DNA of 44,316 bases from Sphingobacteriales bacterium (GCA_015655115.1 JAATFQ010000214.1:1-44316), one strand, 5' to 3'; shown: positions 7,432-16,903, numbered from the stretch's first letter. The notes: generated by a model from the letters alone, not told the origin. Made by a program: numbers and translations.

Positions 7432-8862
7432 TTAGTTCATTTTCAATTTCTTCTGGATATCGGTTACATAACCTTTAAACTTCTTATCGGTATCGATCAG
7501 GTCTTCTACCGTCTGACAGGCATAAATAACCGTAGAATGATCGCGTCCGCCATAAAAAGCACCTATACTTTTTAATGAAGATTTAGTCAGGCTTTTAGAC
7601 AGGTACATAGAGATCTGCCTGGCCTGTACAATCTCACGTTTACGTGTCGGAGATTTAATCATATCTACCGGAACTTCGAAATACTCGCATACCAATTGCT
7701 GTATATAGTCCATTGATATTTCCTTAGTCGTATTTTTAATAAAGTTCTTCAGCATTGACTTCGCAAGAGGCAGGTCAATATCTTTCTTGTTCAGTGTAGA
7801 CTGCGCCAGCAGGGAAACCATAGCCCCTTCCAGCTCACGCACATTATTATCAATATGCTGTGCTACATACTCCACCACTTCTGTAGGGAGTTCAATACCG
7901 TCACTATACATTTTCTTTCTCAGGATCGCAATACGCGTCTCCAGATCAGGAATCTGCAGATCTGCAGAAAGACCCCATTTGAAACGGCTTAACAAACGCT
8001 CTTCCACACCCGACAAATCTTTCGGTGCTTTATCTGAGGTGATGATGATCTGCTTGCCCGACTGGTGCAGGTGATTGAAAATATGAAAGAAGATATCCTG
8101 TGTTTTTTCTTTTCCGGCAAAGTTATGCACATCATCCATGATGATCACATCCATCGCCTGGTAAAAATTCACAAAATCATTTATAGTATTATTCTTTAAC
8201 GATTCGACAAACTGCTGGCAGAATTTTTCGCAGGATACATAAATCACCAGCTTATCGGGTAAACTACGCCTGATCTCATTGCCTATAGCCTGCACCAAAT
8301 GCGTTTTACCTAACCCTACAGCACCGTAAATCATTAATGGATTAAATGATGTCGCCCCGGGTTTCGCGGCAACAGCGAAGCCCGCAGAGCGCGCCAGACG
8401 ATTGCAGTCGCCCTCCACATAATTTTCAAATGTGTAATTAGAATTCAGCTGGGGATCCACGTTTAATTTTTTTAAACCTGGTATTACGAAAGGGTTTTTA
8501 ATGTCTTTATTGATAGCTACCGGAACCGGCATCGATTGTGATTTAGATGCTGCCCCGTTTCCATTTGATGGCATACTTGTAGTATAAGGTGAACCGCTAT
8601 TGGAGGATTTGTCTACCACGATATTATATTCCAGGCGACCTTCTTCTCCGAGCTGTTGTTTAACAGTTTTACGCAAAAGCCCAACATAATGCTATTCCAG
8701 CCATTCATAGAAGAATAAACTGGGAACTTGTACAGTCAAAATATGGCCTTCCAATTTTAGGGCTGAGATCGGTTCGAACCAAGTTTTAAAACTTTGGGCC
8801 GGGATGTTATCCTTAATGATTTGGAGACAGTTATTCCATACTTCGCTACAAGTTTTTTGCAT
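7432..8862 (-). CDS. dnaA: DnaA replication initiator, in-frame amber at codon 57
   Basis: Chromosomal replication initiator; it binds DnaA boxes at oriC, melts DNA and loads helicase. Reading from the ATG at 8862 gives domain I ([14 protein letters not shown], then the [16 protein letters not shown] stretch and SLFFYEWLE), then TAG at 8692-8694, then [10 protein letters not shown] in the same frame and the rest intact: Walker [10 protein letters not shown], Walker [20 protein letters not shown], and domain [15 protein letters not shown]. Without the stop it would be 476 aa, normal for Bacteroidota. The remainder after the stop is open from a TTG at 8676 (414 aa) or an ATG at 8574 (380 aa), both lacking domain I. 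A single G-to-T change of a Glu codon, or a sequence error, explains it. A possible promoter with TAATTTTT lies just upstream. Confidence 0.9.
8692..8694 (-). other. In-frame TAG inside dnaA
   Basis: Plus-strand CTA reads TAG on the dnaA strand between codons for ...FYEWLE and HYVGLL.... From memory of Sphingobacteriaceae DnaA this position is Glu (GAG or GAA). Frame is preserved on both sides, so this is a nonsense substitution and not an indel. Confidence 0.9.
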
Positions 8863-9070
8863 AGTTATTCTAAAAATTATCAGTATTTTAAATCAAAAAC
8901 AACGAGACACGATCTGCCGAATTGGGAGGGCGAAGATCCAAAAAATTACCAACATTTTAAGATAAAATCTCACCTATTTCTTAAGTTGCTCAGAAGCACC
9001 TAGATATGATTTCAATTTCGGGGACCGTTGTTAATAACTAAATTGAACAACATGGTTATCCAGGGAGAAT

Positions 9071-9100
9071 AAACCGGGTTAGCTAACGGCTACCCGGTTT
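9071..9100 (-). terminator. Probable terminator of fabV
   Basis: Perfect 9-bp stem AAACCGGGT (9071-9079) / ACCCGGTTT (9092-9100), beginning 7 bp after the fabV stop. The following minus-strand sequence TTTATTC is only moderately T-rich. Confidence 0.55.
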
Positions 9101-9107
9101 ATAGCGG

Positions 9108-10298
9108 CTATACTAAGCCAGAAATTTCTACTACTTCATTTACATCTGCCTCATAGTCAATGCCAGCGACATCAAACCCGAACAGGTTCATAAAATCTTT
9201 TTTATACCCTTCAAGATCTCCGATTTGCGGAAGGCTTTCTGTTGTAGCTTCCGGCCACAATGCAGCTACCTTAGCCTGAATATCTTCGCGCATTTCAAGA
9301 TCGTCTACACGGATTCTTCCCTTCTCATCTGTAGGTACAGGTTTACCTGTATATAACCTTTCGCTGAATAAACGCTGCATCTGCTCAATACAACCTTCAT
9401 GAACGCCTTCTTCTTTCATTATTTTATAGAGCAATGAAATATATAAAGGGATCACAGGAATAGCAGAACTCGCCTGGGTAACCAGGGCCTTATTCACAGA
9501 AACAAATGCACTTCCGTGAAGATCCTTCAGCTTGTCGTTGATCACGAATGCTGTTGCTTCTAAATTGTCTTTAGCACGCCCGATCGTTCCTTTACGATAC
9601 ACGGCCTCAGTGAGGGATGGACCGATATAAGAATAAGCTACCGTAGTTGCTCCTTCAGCAAGCAGGCCGGCAGCTTTCAGATCGTCAATCCAGAATCCCC
9701 AGTCTTCACCACCCATTACAGCAATGGTGCTTTCAATGTCTTCTTCATCCCCGGGCTGAATGGAAATATCAGTTACAATGCCAGTATGAAAATCTACTGT
9801 TTTATTGGTAAACGGTTGTCCGATAGGTTTCAATGTAGAATTATATACTACCCCGGTTTTCGGATGTGTCCTCCGTGGCGAAGCCAGGCTATAGATAATC
9901 AGGTCAATCTGCCCCAGGTCGGCCCTGATCAGGTCCATTGTCTTTTGTTTAATCTCGTCAGAGAAGGCATCGCCATTGATACTCTTCGCATATAAACCGG
10001 CCTTATGTGCCTGTTCTTCAAAAGCGGCAGTGTTGTACCAGCCTGGTGAAGCAGTTTTCTCTGGTGCAGGCGGCTTTTCAAAATATACACCTATAGTGGA
10101 TGCATCTGATCCAAAGGCGCTGGTGATTCTTGAGGCAAGTCCGAATCCTGTTGAAGCACCGATAACAAGTACTCTTTTAGGACCAGCAATCGATCCTTTT
10201 GATTTAACGTAGTTAATTTGATTGACAACGTTTTGCTCACACCCTGTCGGATGAGCAGTCAGGCAAATAAAGCCACGTATTCTAGGTGCAATAATCAT
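9108..10298 (-). CDS. fabV: FabV-type enoyl-ACP reductase
   Basis: Trans-2-enoyl-ACP/CoA reductase, 396 aa, full length; it performs the last reductive step of fatty-acid elongation with NAD(P)H in the cytoplasm. FabV signature is clear: N-terminal MIIAPRIRGFICLTAHPTGC, the cofactor-binding VLVIGASTGFGLASR (residues ~43-57), SLASPRR near 138-143, and the catalytic Y-x8-K as Tyr234 to Lys243. Enzymes of this type are generally less sensitive to triclosan than FabI. A perfect -7 box lies 19 bp before the ATG. The stop codon is TAG. Confidence 0.96.
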   Translation of the reverse strand: MIIAPRIRGFICLTAHPTGCEQNVVNQINYVKSKGSIAGPKRVLVIGASTGFGLASRITSAFGSDASTIGVYFEKPPAPEKTASPGWYNTAAFEEQAHKAGLYAKSINGDAFSDEIKQKTMDLIRADLGQIDLIIYSLASPRRTHPKTGVVYNSTLKPIGQPFTNKTVDFHTGIVTDISIQPGDEEDIESTIAVMGGEDWGFWIDDLKAAGLLAEGATTVAYSYIGPSLTEAVYRKGTIGRAKDNLEATAFVINDKLKDLHGSAFVSVNKALVTQASSAIPVIPLYISLLYKIMKEEGVHEGCIEQMQRLFSERLYTGKPVPTDEKGRIRVDDLEMREDIQAKVAALWPEATTESLPQIGDLEGYKKDFMNLFGFDVAGIDYEADVNEVVEISGLV

Positions 10299-10317
10299 AT
10301 AATGGTTTTAATTTTGC

Positions 10318-10325
10318 CAAAAGTA
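10318..10325 (-). promoter_or_regulatory. -7 promoter element TACTTTTG (fabV)
   Basis: Perfect TAnnTTTG on the minus strand, 19 bp upstream of the fabV start at 10298. It indicates that fabV has its own promoter although pepD is only 46 bp upstream. Confidence 0.5.
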
Positions 10326-10344
10326 GGCAATTCTTTTTTATTTA

Positions 10345-11799
10345 CTATTTTACGGGTATTTCCTTTAACACAGATGTTAAAAATACCCAGAATTTTTGAA
10401 CTGATGAGATCTGTACGCATTCATCCGGAGAATGTGCCCCATGAATAGTAGGACCGAAAGAAATCATGTCCATCCCTGGGAAATGTGCACCCAGGATACC
10501 ACATTCTAATCCGGCATGACAAGCTTCAACTTTCGGCTCTTTGTCAAAGTTACTACGGTACAGCTTCACCATTAACCGCAGAATATCTGAATCCGGATTA
10601 GGTTTCCAGCCGGGATAGTCGCCCCCCTGGGTTACGCTGCAACCCATATTTTCAAAAGCGGCGCTTACAGCATGGGCTACATCGTCCTTTGTACTTTCTA
10701 CACTGCTGCGCTGTAATGACTGGGTAATAAATTCTCCGTCTTTTACAATTACCCTGGCCAGGTTGGTAGATGCTTCTACAAGATTGTCAATATCGGGACT
10801 CATCCTGAATACTCCGTTTGGCAATGCGTAGATCGCATTAACGATTTTTATAAAATCAGCTTTCCCCATTACCTGCTGGGGCAGACTTGTTTCTGTTACA
10901 GTAAGCGTTAATGATGATTCAATGGTATGGTATTCTTCTTTTAAAATTGTTGCAAAGGTATTGCAGTAGGCTAAGAATATATCTTTCTGGCTGTTTGGCA
11001 CTGCCACTACTGCTGTAGCTTCACGCGGGATGGCATTTCTTAAACTTCCGCCATCAACACTGCCGAGTTGCAGTGCAAAAGATTTTAAGGCTCCATATAA
11101 TAAACGGTTGATGAGCTTATTGGCATTTCCACGGCCTTTATGAATGTCCATACCCGAGTGCCCACCCATCAATCCTTTGATAGAAATGGTAAAAGCCGCA
11201 CTGTCTTCAGCAACAGGTTCCAGAGAATAGGCATAAAATGTATTGGTGTCTATGCCACCTGCACAGCCTATAGTCAGCTCATCATCTTCTTCAGTATCCA
11301 GATTTAAGAGTATAGTACCACTGAAATTTGCAGGATCCAGCTGCATGGCTCCTGTCATGCCGGTCTCCTCATCAATGGTAAACATGGCTTCTAACGCCGG
11401 ATGTACGATAGTTTCATCAGCCAGTAATGCCATGATAGCCGCCACTCCAATACCATTGTCGGCCCCCAGAGTAGTACCTTTCGCCCTCACCCAGTCGTCC
11501 TCAACCAACATTTCGATACCCTGCACATCAAAATCAAAATCGGTGTCTCCGTTTTTCTGATGTACCATATCCAGATGCGACTGTAACACTACTGTCTTCC
11601 TGTTCTCCATACCTGCCGTTGCGGGCTTTTTGATCACCACGTTACCTGTACGGTCGCACACTGTTTCCAGTCCTAATTGCTGACCGAAGGCCATCATAAA
11701 AGCGATTACTCTTTCTTCTTTTTTCGATGCGCGGGGGATGGCGTTTAAATTGCTAAAGTTACTCCAGAGCTCCTGGGGAGCTAAATTTTTGACTTCCAT
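10345..11799 (-). CDS. pepD: PepD-like aminoacyl-histidine dipeptidase (M20)
   Basis: M20C metallopeptidase (Xaa-His dipeptidase/beta-alanyl-histidine dipeptidase type), 484 aa from the ATG at 11799. Metal-site motifs are visible: QSHLDMVHQ with His/Asp, GTTLGADNGIG with Asp, DEETGMTGA with the catalytic Glu, NLDTEED, and the C-terminal GPTIHGAHSPDE with His. The central lid domain (GLMGGHSGMDIHKGRGNA) is typical. An in-frame ATG at 11844 gives 15 extra residues without homology; typical members start close to LxPxxLWxxF, so I prefer 11799. Cytoplasmic; cleaves short peptides. It precedes fabV, which has its own promoter. Confidence 0.93.
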   Translation of the reverse strand: MEVKNLAPQELWSNFSNLNAIPRASKKEERVIAFMMAFGQQLGLETVCDRTGNVVIKKPATAGMENRKTVVLQSHLDMVHQKNGDTDFDFDVQGIEMLVEDDWVRAKGTTLGADNGIGVAAIMALLADETIVHPALEAMFTIDEETGMTGAMQLDPANFSGTILLNLDTEEDDELTIGCAGGIDTNTFYAYSLEPVAEDSAAFTISIKGLMGGHSGMDIHKGRGNANKLINRLLYGALKSFALQLGSVDGGSLRNAIPREATAVVAVPNSQKDIFLAYCNTFATILKEEYHTIESSLTLTVTETSLPQQVMGKADFIKIVNAIYALPNGVFRMSPDIDNLVEASTNLARVIVKDGEFITQSLQRSSVESTKDDVAHAVSAAFENMGCSVTQGGDYPGWKPNPDSDILRLMVKLYRSNFDKEPKVEACHAGLECGILGAHFPGMDMISFGPTIHGAHSPDECVQISSVQKFWVFLTSVLKEIPVK

Positions 11800-11890
11800 T
11801 AAAATGTTATAAACAGAATTACGGTTGATTACCAGCAACTCCATATTTAAATATTAAATTATGAACCGACGAAATTAAGAATAATAGCAC

Positions 11891-12511
11891 TTATATTCTC
11901 GCAATTGTTTTACCAAGATACCAAAACAAATAACTAAAAAAAGGGGCAGCGATAATATCGGCTGTATAATGCACATGCTGAATAAGTAACAATACCGCTA
12001 AAATGAATGTAGCCACAAAGGCGATCCGCTTTTCCCACTTGTTCTCAAGGCATAATGCTACCAGGCACAAGGTAGCGGTGTGACCGGAAAAAAACAGGTC
12101 TTTCGTAATCACATTTGAGCCATAAAAAAAAATAGAAAATGGGTCATGCAGGTGCATCAGTCCTACCGGTGGCTCCAGAGGAATAATGGAGATAGTGATC
12201 ATCCTCGCCAGACATAGAAAAACATAGCCCCACAATGCAGTAATGCACATAGTGGATTGTCTGATCACACGCCAGAAGAAAAATCCCGTAATAGGATATA
12301 AAAGCATGAAAATATACGTGGAAACATCATAAGAAGGTATCCTGTTCAGCAGCGCATCATTGATTAAAACGCCATTTCTATGCTGTATAAAAAGGAAAAA
12401 ATCTGGTATGAAAAACAGAATTACCGACAGGCATATTACCCCTAAAAAGAACTTCACGCGAAAAGCCGGATAATCCCATGCTACTTGCCAGGGTAATGTT
12501 TTAGATTGCAT
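11891..12511 (-). CDS. PAP2_C / sphingomyelin-synthase-like membrane enzyme
   Basis: Integral membrane protein of 206 aa with about six hydrophobic segments and no signal peptide. The active-site pattern matches the sphingomyelin-synthase-like branch of PAP2 (PAP2_C) rather than classical PAP2 phosphatases: SGHTA with His144, and HYTAD with His181 and Asp185, giving the H-H-D triad; upstream, RMITISIIPLEPP resembles the family's R-x3-T...LPxP motif. Sphingobacteriaceae make sphingolipids, so a head-group transfer to ceramide, or lipid phosphatase activity, is plausible; neither can be proved here. The gene has a -7 box and a palindrome just upstream, and is divergent from the L,D-transpeptidase. 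Confidence 0.8.
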   Translation of the reverse strand: MQSKTLPWQVAWDYPAFRVKFFLGVICLSVILFFIPDFFLFIQHRNGVLINDALLNRIPSYDVSTYIFMLLYPITGFFFWRVIRQSTMCITALWGYVFLCLARMITISIIPLEPPVGLMHLHDPFSIFFYGSNVITKDLFFSGHTATLCLVALCLENKWEKRIAFVATFILAVLLLIQHVHYTADIIAAPFFSYLFWYLGKTIARI

Positions 12512-12532
12512 TGATGAACAAATGGTTTGTTG

Positions 12533-12550
12533 TTTGTTGCAACAAATATA
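12533..12550 (-). promoter_or_regulatory. Promoter with overlapping palindrome
   Basis: Minus-strand TATATTTG (12543-12550) is a perfect -7 box for the PAP2_C gene, 31 bp before its ATG. A 14-bp perfect palindrome TTTGTTGCAACAAA (12533-12546) overlaps the box and the predicted transcription start, as an operator would. Confidence 0.45.
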
Positions 12551-12652
12551 AGTCTTGAATTAATACAACAGCTATTTTTTGGATTAAATTGTGATTAAAA
12601 TGACGGATGATACAAATTTTGCTATATTTCAATATCACTACCTATACACATA

Positions 12653-14257
12653 ATGAAGTCAAAATCATACATCGTCCTTTTAATAGCTTCCTCTCTTCTA
12701 TTGCTGACCTGCAAACAAAAGCAACCGCCAAAGATTGAAAGGGACCAAACTATTACCCCCAAAAATGCAGTGACAAAACTATATGTCGACAGTGCGCAGA
12801 TGGAAAAATTTATTGTCAGTCAGCAACTCGAAGACAGCTCCGCCACGCGCCTGCGCAATTTTTATAACAGCCGCAATTTTCAATTTGCCTGGCTCTCAGA
12901 AACCGGGCTTGCAGAACAGGCAAAGATCTTTTATGAAATGGATAAACAGTATGTGGCCGACTCCGGAGACAGCACCATGGTAGACCAGCAGCTTTTCAGT
13001 AAGCTCACAACGCTGATAGACAAAGACACTGCTATACTAAAACCTACACCTGCAATGGCCGACTTTGAACTGCGGCTGACGCAGCACTTTTTTAAGCTGG
13101 TAGCCTACTCTTACGCAGGAAAACTGGACCCTGCTGCACTGCAGTGGTACATCCCCAGAAAAAAAGTAAATGCTGTAGCCCTACTGGATTCACTGGTAGC
13201 AAAAAAGAATGTGCCATTTGAAGAGTGGGAACCAGTGAACAAATACTACCAAACATTGCATACAGCTTTACTGAACTGGTATAAAATCAAGCAGCGCGGG
13301 AACTGGAAACCGCTGCTAATGGACAGGTCCAGGTACAAAGAAAAAGATACAGGAATGTTCATATCCGGTGTCAAAAAACGATTGGCAGACTATGGCAGTC
13401 TCCCTGCTGCGGATAGCAGTACTATTTTTAATGAAGACTTAACAGCGGCCATAAAAAAGACCCAGCAACAGTTTGGCATCAGACAAAGCGGATATATCGA
13501 TGCCACCTTGCTGAAAGCGCTGAACGTACCTGTGGAATACAGGATTGAACAGCTGCTGGTGAACCTGGAACGGATGAAATGGATGCCGCAGCCTACCACA
13601 AAAAAACTGATACTGGTTAATATACCCGAATACCGCCTGCATGTATTTGAAGATAAGGAACAGGTGCTGGCGATGAATATCGTGGTCGGTAAGGCTGCCA
13701 ATAAAACGGTCATCTTCAGCGATGAACTTAAAAATATTGTCTTCAGCCCTTACTGGAATATTCCGCCCAGTATTGTCCGTGCCGAGATCTTGCCCAATAT
13801 GCGCCGTAATGGGAACTACCTGACACAAAAGAATATGGAAAAAACCGGGATGAGCGATGGCCTGCCAACGATCAGGCAAAAACCCGGCAGGACAAACTCA
13901 CTGGGACGTGTAAAGTTCCTTTTCCCGAATAGTTACAATATTTATTTACATGATACACCAGCGAAGGCACTTTTTGCAGAACAGACGCGCGCATTTAGCC
14001 ATGGCTGCATCAGGGTGGCAGAACCTAAAAAACTGGCCGCATATTTATTGAAAGACAGACCTGAATGGACGGCAGAAAAAATTGAAAAAGCAATGAGCGC
14101 AAAAAAAGAAACATGGGTAACGCTGAAAGATCATGTTCCTGTTTTTATTACCTACTTTACCGCATGGGTAGATCAATCCGGCGCACTGAATTTCAGAGAC
14201 GACCTGTATGGCCACGACAAAAAAATGAAAGAGCAGTTATTTAAGCCAATGAAATAA
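12653..14257 (+). CDS. L,D-transpeptidase, YcbB/LdtD-like lipoprotein
   Basis: Peptidoglycan L,D-transpeptidase, 534 aa, forming 3-3 cross-links or related bonds in the periplasm. A lipoprotein signal ends LLLLTC with Cys20 as lipidation site. The central helical region (to ~230) corresponds to the scaffold of YcbB-type enzymes, a peptidoglycan-binding-like segment follows at ~230-290, and the YkuD catalytic domain is at ~318-470 with YLHDTP and FSHGCIRVAE; Cys452 is the nucleophile. Lipid anchoring of a YcbB-type enzyme is common in Bacteroidota. TATATTTC at 12623-12630 may be its -7 element. It is convergent with the two-component genes downstream. Confidence 0.93.
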   Translation: MKSKSYIVLLIASSLLLLTCKQKQPPKIERDQTITPKNAVTKLYVDSAQMEKFIVSQQLEDSSATRLRNFYNSRNFQFAWLSETGLAEQAKIFYEMDKQYVADSGDSTMVDQQLFSKLTTLIDKDTAILKPTPAMADFELRLTQHFFKLVAYSYAGKLDPAALQWYIPRKKVNAVALLDSLVAKKNVPFEEWEPVNKYYQTLHTALLNWYKIKQRGNWKPLLMDRSRYKEKDTGMFISGVKKRLADYGSLPAADSSTIFNEDLTAAIKKTQQQFGIRQSGYIDATLLKALNVPVEYRIEQLLVNLERMKWMPQPTTKKLILVNIPEYRLHVFEDKEQVLAMNIVVGKAANKTVIFSDELKNIVFSPYWNIPPSIVRAEILPNMRRNGNYLTQKNMEKTGMSDGLPTIRQKPGRTNSLGRVKFLFPNSYNIYLHDTPAKALFAEQTRAFSHGCIRVAEPKKLAAYLLKDRPEWTAEKIEKAMSAKKETWVTLKDHVPVFITYFTAWVDQSGALNFRDDLYGHDKKMKEQLFKPMK

Positions 14258-14288
14258 ACCGGCATAATTTGCGAGACCAGATCTGTGC

Positions 14289-14918
14289 TTAAATATGATG
14301 TTCATTGGCAAACTTGATCAGTTCGCCCACGCCCTGCAGGTTTAGTTTACGGTAAATGTTCTTGCGGTGCGTTTCTATCGTATATACACTCAGTCCCAAT
14401 TGCATAGATATTTGTTTATTGCCGATCCCCAGCTTAATCAACTTAATAATCTCTATTTCTCTGGCAGACAGCTTTAACTCATTGGCAAAGGCATCCTGTT
14501 GCCAGGCGGGAGGCTGCGATTCATGATGAAAGCGTAAATCAAAGCTGATACCGCCATTAACAATAGTCATAATTTTTTCTTTCAACAGGGGGGCTGTAAT
14601 ATCTTTTAATAAAAACCCCTTTATGCCATCATCCTTTGCTGCCGTAATTACTTTAGCATCAAAATACATACTCAAAAACACGACCTTAATATCGGGCATA
14701 CGCTGCCTTATTTTTTGTGCAGCCTCCAGTCCGTTCATATGGGGCATATTGATATCAAGAAGTACTAAATCGGGTGTAATCGAATTCAACACCTGCATTA
14801 ACAGCTTGCCATTGGCCACTTTTGCAACCACTTCAAAATCAGGCACACTGTTTAATATTTGCTCCACGCCATCGGCAAATAACAAATGATCGTCTGCAAT
14901 AATTATTTTAGTATTCAT
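14289..14918 (-). CDS. LuxR/NarL-family response regulator
   Basis: Response regulator, 209 aa from the ATG at 14918. Receiver domain at ~1-120 with IIIADDH acidic pocket, phospho-acceptor Asp55 in LVLLDINMP, and Lys in FLLKD; C-terminal LuxR-type HTH around LSAREIEIIKLIKLGIGNKQISMQLGLS. It overlaps the 3' end of the kinase gene by 11 nt, indicating translational coupling, so the kinase is its likely partner. The longer frame from 14957 adds 13 residues lacking similarity to receivers and was not used. Targets are unknown; the palindrome at 16904-16931 is a candidate autoregulatory site. Confidence 0.93.
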   Translation of the reverse strand: MNTKIIIADDHLLFADGVEQILNSVPDFEVVAKVANGKLLMQVLNSITPDLVLLDINMPHMNGLEAAQKIRQRMPDIKVVFLSMYFDAKVITAAKDDGIKGFLLKDITAPLLKEKIMTIVNGGISFDLRFHHESQPPAWQQDAFANELKLSAREIEIIKLIKLGIGNKQISMQLGLSVYTIETHRKNIYRKLNLQGVGELIKFANEHHI

Positions 14919-16869
14919 TAGGTATATTTTTGAGCTTATTTTCTTTAGGTATTTCAATAATGATTGAAGTACCTGCAGGACTGTCGTCTATAGTGATCTT
15001 GCCATTTAAAAATTCGGTACGGGAGTATATGTTTTTCATGCCTATTCCTTTTGTGCCGCTTGTTGTACTTCCGCCTATACCGTTATCCTCCATCATCACA
15101 ATAATCTCAGTGCTGGTCATTAAAAGCTGTATGGTTGCCATACTGGCCTGTGAATGTTTTAGTGTATTATTAATCATTTCATTAATAATACGGTATATGG
15201 TAATAGAGAATAAATTTTCAATTTCTTTCTCATTACCCTCTGTGATTAAAGTAAAATGGATATCGCCGATCATATTCAGCTCATCCACTCGATTTTCCAG
15301 AATACGAAAAATACCCATCTCTGTAAAATCCTGGGGCAGGATATTGTGCGAAATGTTTCTTAAATCATTGATCGCCTTACGGCTGATATCAATACTCTTT
15401 TCATAGTGGAGCTGGCTTTCCCTGGTTTTTATTTCCTGATTTTCGGGTACATTGCTAATGTGCAATAGAAGTGTGCCAAGGGTAGAACCTACGTCGTCAT
15501 GAATATCCTGAGCGATCCGTTTACGTTCCCCTTCCTGTGCTGCCACAACTTCCCGCATAGACAATAACTGCTGCTGTAAAAGGCTCTGCTGCAGTTTTTG
15601 TTTTTCATTTTTATAGAGGTTGTATCTGTAAATGATTCCCATAAAAATGATTATAGCTTCTACAGTCAGCCCGATCTGGATATCATTCGGCATAGATTGC
15701 ACACTGCTGTTTAAACCTCCGCCAAGCATATGAAAGCAATATTTTAAGATACCTAAAGCAATAAAACCTTCGCCTACCAAAAAAAACCAGGCCTCTTTCA
15801 CTTTTTGCATCAGTTTCTCAATGATAGCCAGGTAATACAAGGTGGCGAGGCAAATTGTGGCACCAATAAATACATATACATAAATTTCATGAAGATCTGT
15901 ATGCCCTTCATACCAATAATGGGTACTGAAACAGGCTATTGGCAGGATATAAAAGAGGTAGGTTAGCCAGTCTATGCTTTTTTTAAAGCGGCTGTTCTGC
16001 CCGGTAATGTTTAAAAAAGAGGTAATCAGTTTAGTCATCATAATGAAACTGAAACTGGTACTGATACTGATAGACATGGTGGTGAGGAACGGATGATTTG
16101 GATACAGGTATTGAAAATCGAGCGACAGGCTGCAATACATCCAATATAGCATTGCCAGCACATATAAGGTGTATATGAGGTGGATCTTTTCTTTTAAAGA
16201 GAGGTATAAAAAAATATTAATAATGATGCTAAACACCATGATACCAGATAGCAAACCAAAAAACAGGTACTCTTTTTTTTCTACCACCCTAAAGCTGTCA
16301 TCATCAACTAATGTAGGAAGGATATTCAGGTTAGAACCTTTGTTGTCTACCAGTACCAAAAAAGTACCGGCACTTTGGTTACGTAACGATATGGGGAAAA
16401 CAATATCATAATATTTGTATGGCCGCTCGCCAAATTTGAGAGTCATGCCCGATTGTGCCATCAGTTTATATCCCGTATCGGTCCGGCAATATAGCTGCGC
16501 TATCTTTAACCATGGCTGATGGAGCTGAAAATAAAAGACTCCATCCGTAGCCTTTTCATTTTTCAGGGTGAAAAGCAACCAGTAATAGTTATCGGTAATG
16601 CCTGCATTAATGGCATTTGCTGGATAAAGCTTTTCAAATGACTTGGTATGTGTCAGCTTTGCTATTTCCTTTATTGCAATTTTATTCGGGTTTTTATAGT
16701 AATACAGGTGTTGGTTGATGGAATAAATACCGGCTTGTTTGATATGCAAGGTATCAGCAGCTGACTGCGCTCTCGCCCCTCCCGCGCAAAAAAGCAAGAC
16801 TATAAGCTTGATGAATCTGCCGGGCAGGCGCTTTCGGATTAAAGAAACAGGAGTGAACAGGTCTTGCAT
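14908..16869 (-). CDS. 7TMR-DISM sensor histidine kinase
   Basis: Membrane sensor kinase, 653 aa. From the N-terminus: signal peptide ending GGARAQ, periplasmic 7TMR-DISMED2 domain (~40-195), seven transmembrane segments (~200-415), a short coiled coil, then a HisKA_3 dimerisation domain with His457 in RIAQDIHDDVGSTL and an HATPase_c domain with the N-box NEMINNTLKHS and the Gly box EDNGIGG. 7TMR-DISM sensors are thought to bind carbohydrate-like or diverse small ligands; the ligand here is unknown. I chose the ATG at 16869; the longer frame begins at TTG without support. The gene overlaps its regulator by 11 nt, and a perfect 28-bp palindrome lies 34 bp upstream. Confidence 0.93.
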   Translation of the reverse strand: MQDLFTPVSLIRKRLPGRFIKLIVLLFCAGGARAQSAADTLHIKQAGIYSINQHLYYYKNPNKIAIKEIAKLTHTKSFEKLYPANAINAGITDNYYWLLFTLKNEKATDGVFYFQLHQPWLKIAQLYCRTDTGYKLMAQSGMTLKFGERPYKYYDIVFPISLRNQSAGTFLVLVDNKGSNLNILPTLVDDDSFRVVEKKEYLFFGLLSGIMVFSIIINIFLYLSLKEKIHLIYTLYVLAMLYWMYCSLSLDFQYLYPNHPFLTTMSISISTSFSFIMMTKLITSFLNITGQNSRFKKSIDWLTYLFYILPIACFSTHYWYEGHTDLHEIYVYVFIGATICLATLYYLAIIEKLMQKVKEAWFFLVGEGFIALGILKYCFHMLGGGLNSSVQSMPNDIQIGLTVEAIIIFMGIIYRYNLYKNEKQKLQQSLLQQQLLSMREVVAAQEGERKRIAQDIHDDVGSTLGTLLLHISNVPENQEIKTRESQLHYEKSIDISRKAINDLRNISHNILPQDFTEMGIFRILENRVDELNMIGDIHFTLITEGNEKEIENLFSITIYRIINEMINNTLKHSQASMATIQLLMTSTEIIVMMEDNGIGGSTTSGTKGIGMKNIYSRTEFLNGKITIDDSPAGTSIIIEIPKENKLKNIPNEY

Positions 16870-16903
16870 AACGCGGTACAAAGTACAATGATAAACCAAA
16901 TCC

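Noticed and set aside
7432-8676. DnaA as a genuine short protein starting at the TTG at 8676
   Set aside because: Conserved domain I coding sequence lies directly upstream in frame, so the short form reflects the TAG and not a natural start.
8794-9003. Open frame on the plus strand upstream of dnaA
   Set aside because: It overlaps the antisense of DnaA domain I, has no recognisable features and no promoter; it is a shadow.
8863-9107. Possible oriC next to dnaA
   Set aside because: No cluster of TTATNCACA boxes was found; only single near-matches such as TTATCCAG, and oriC is often not next to dnaA in this phylum.
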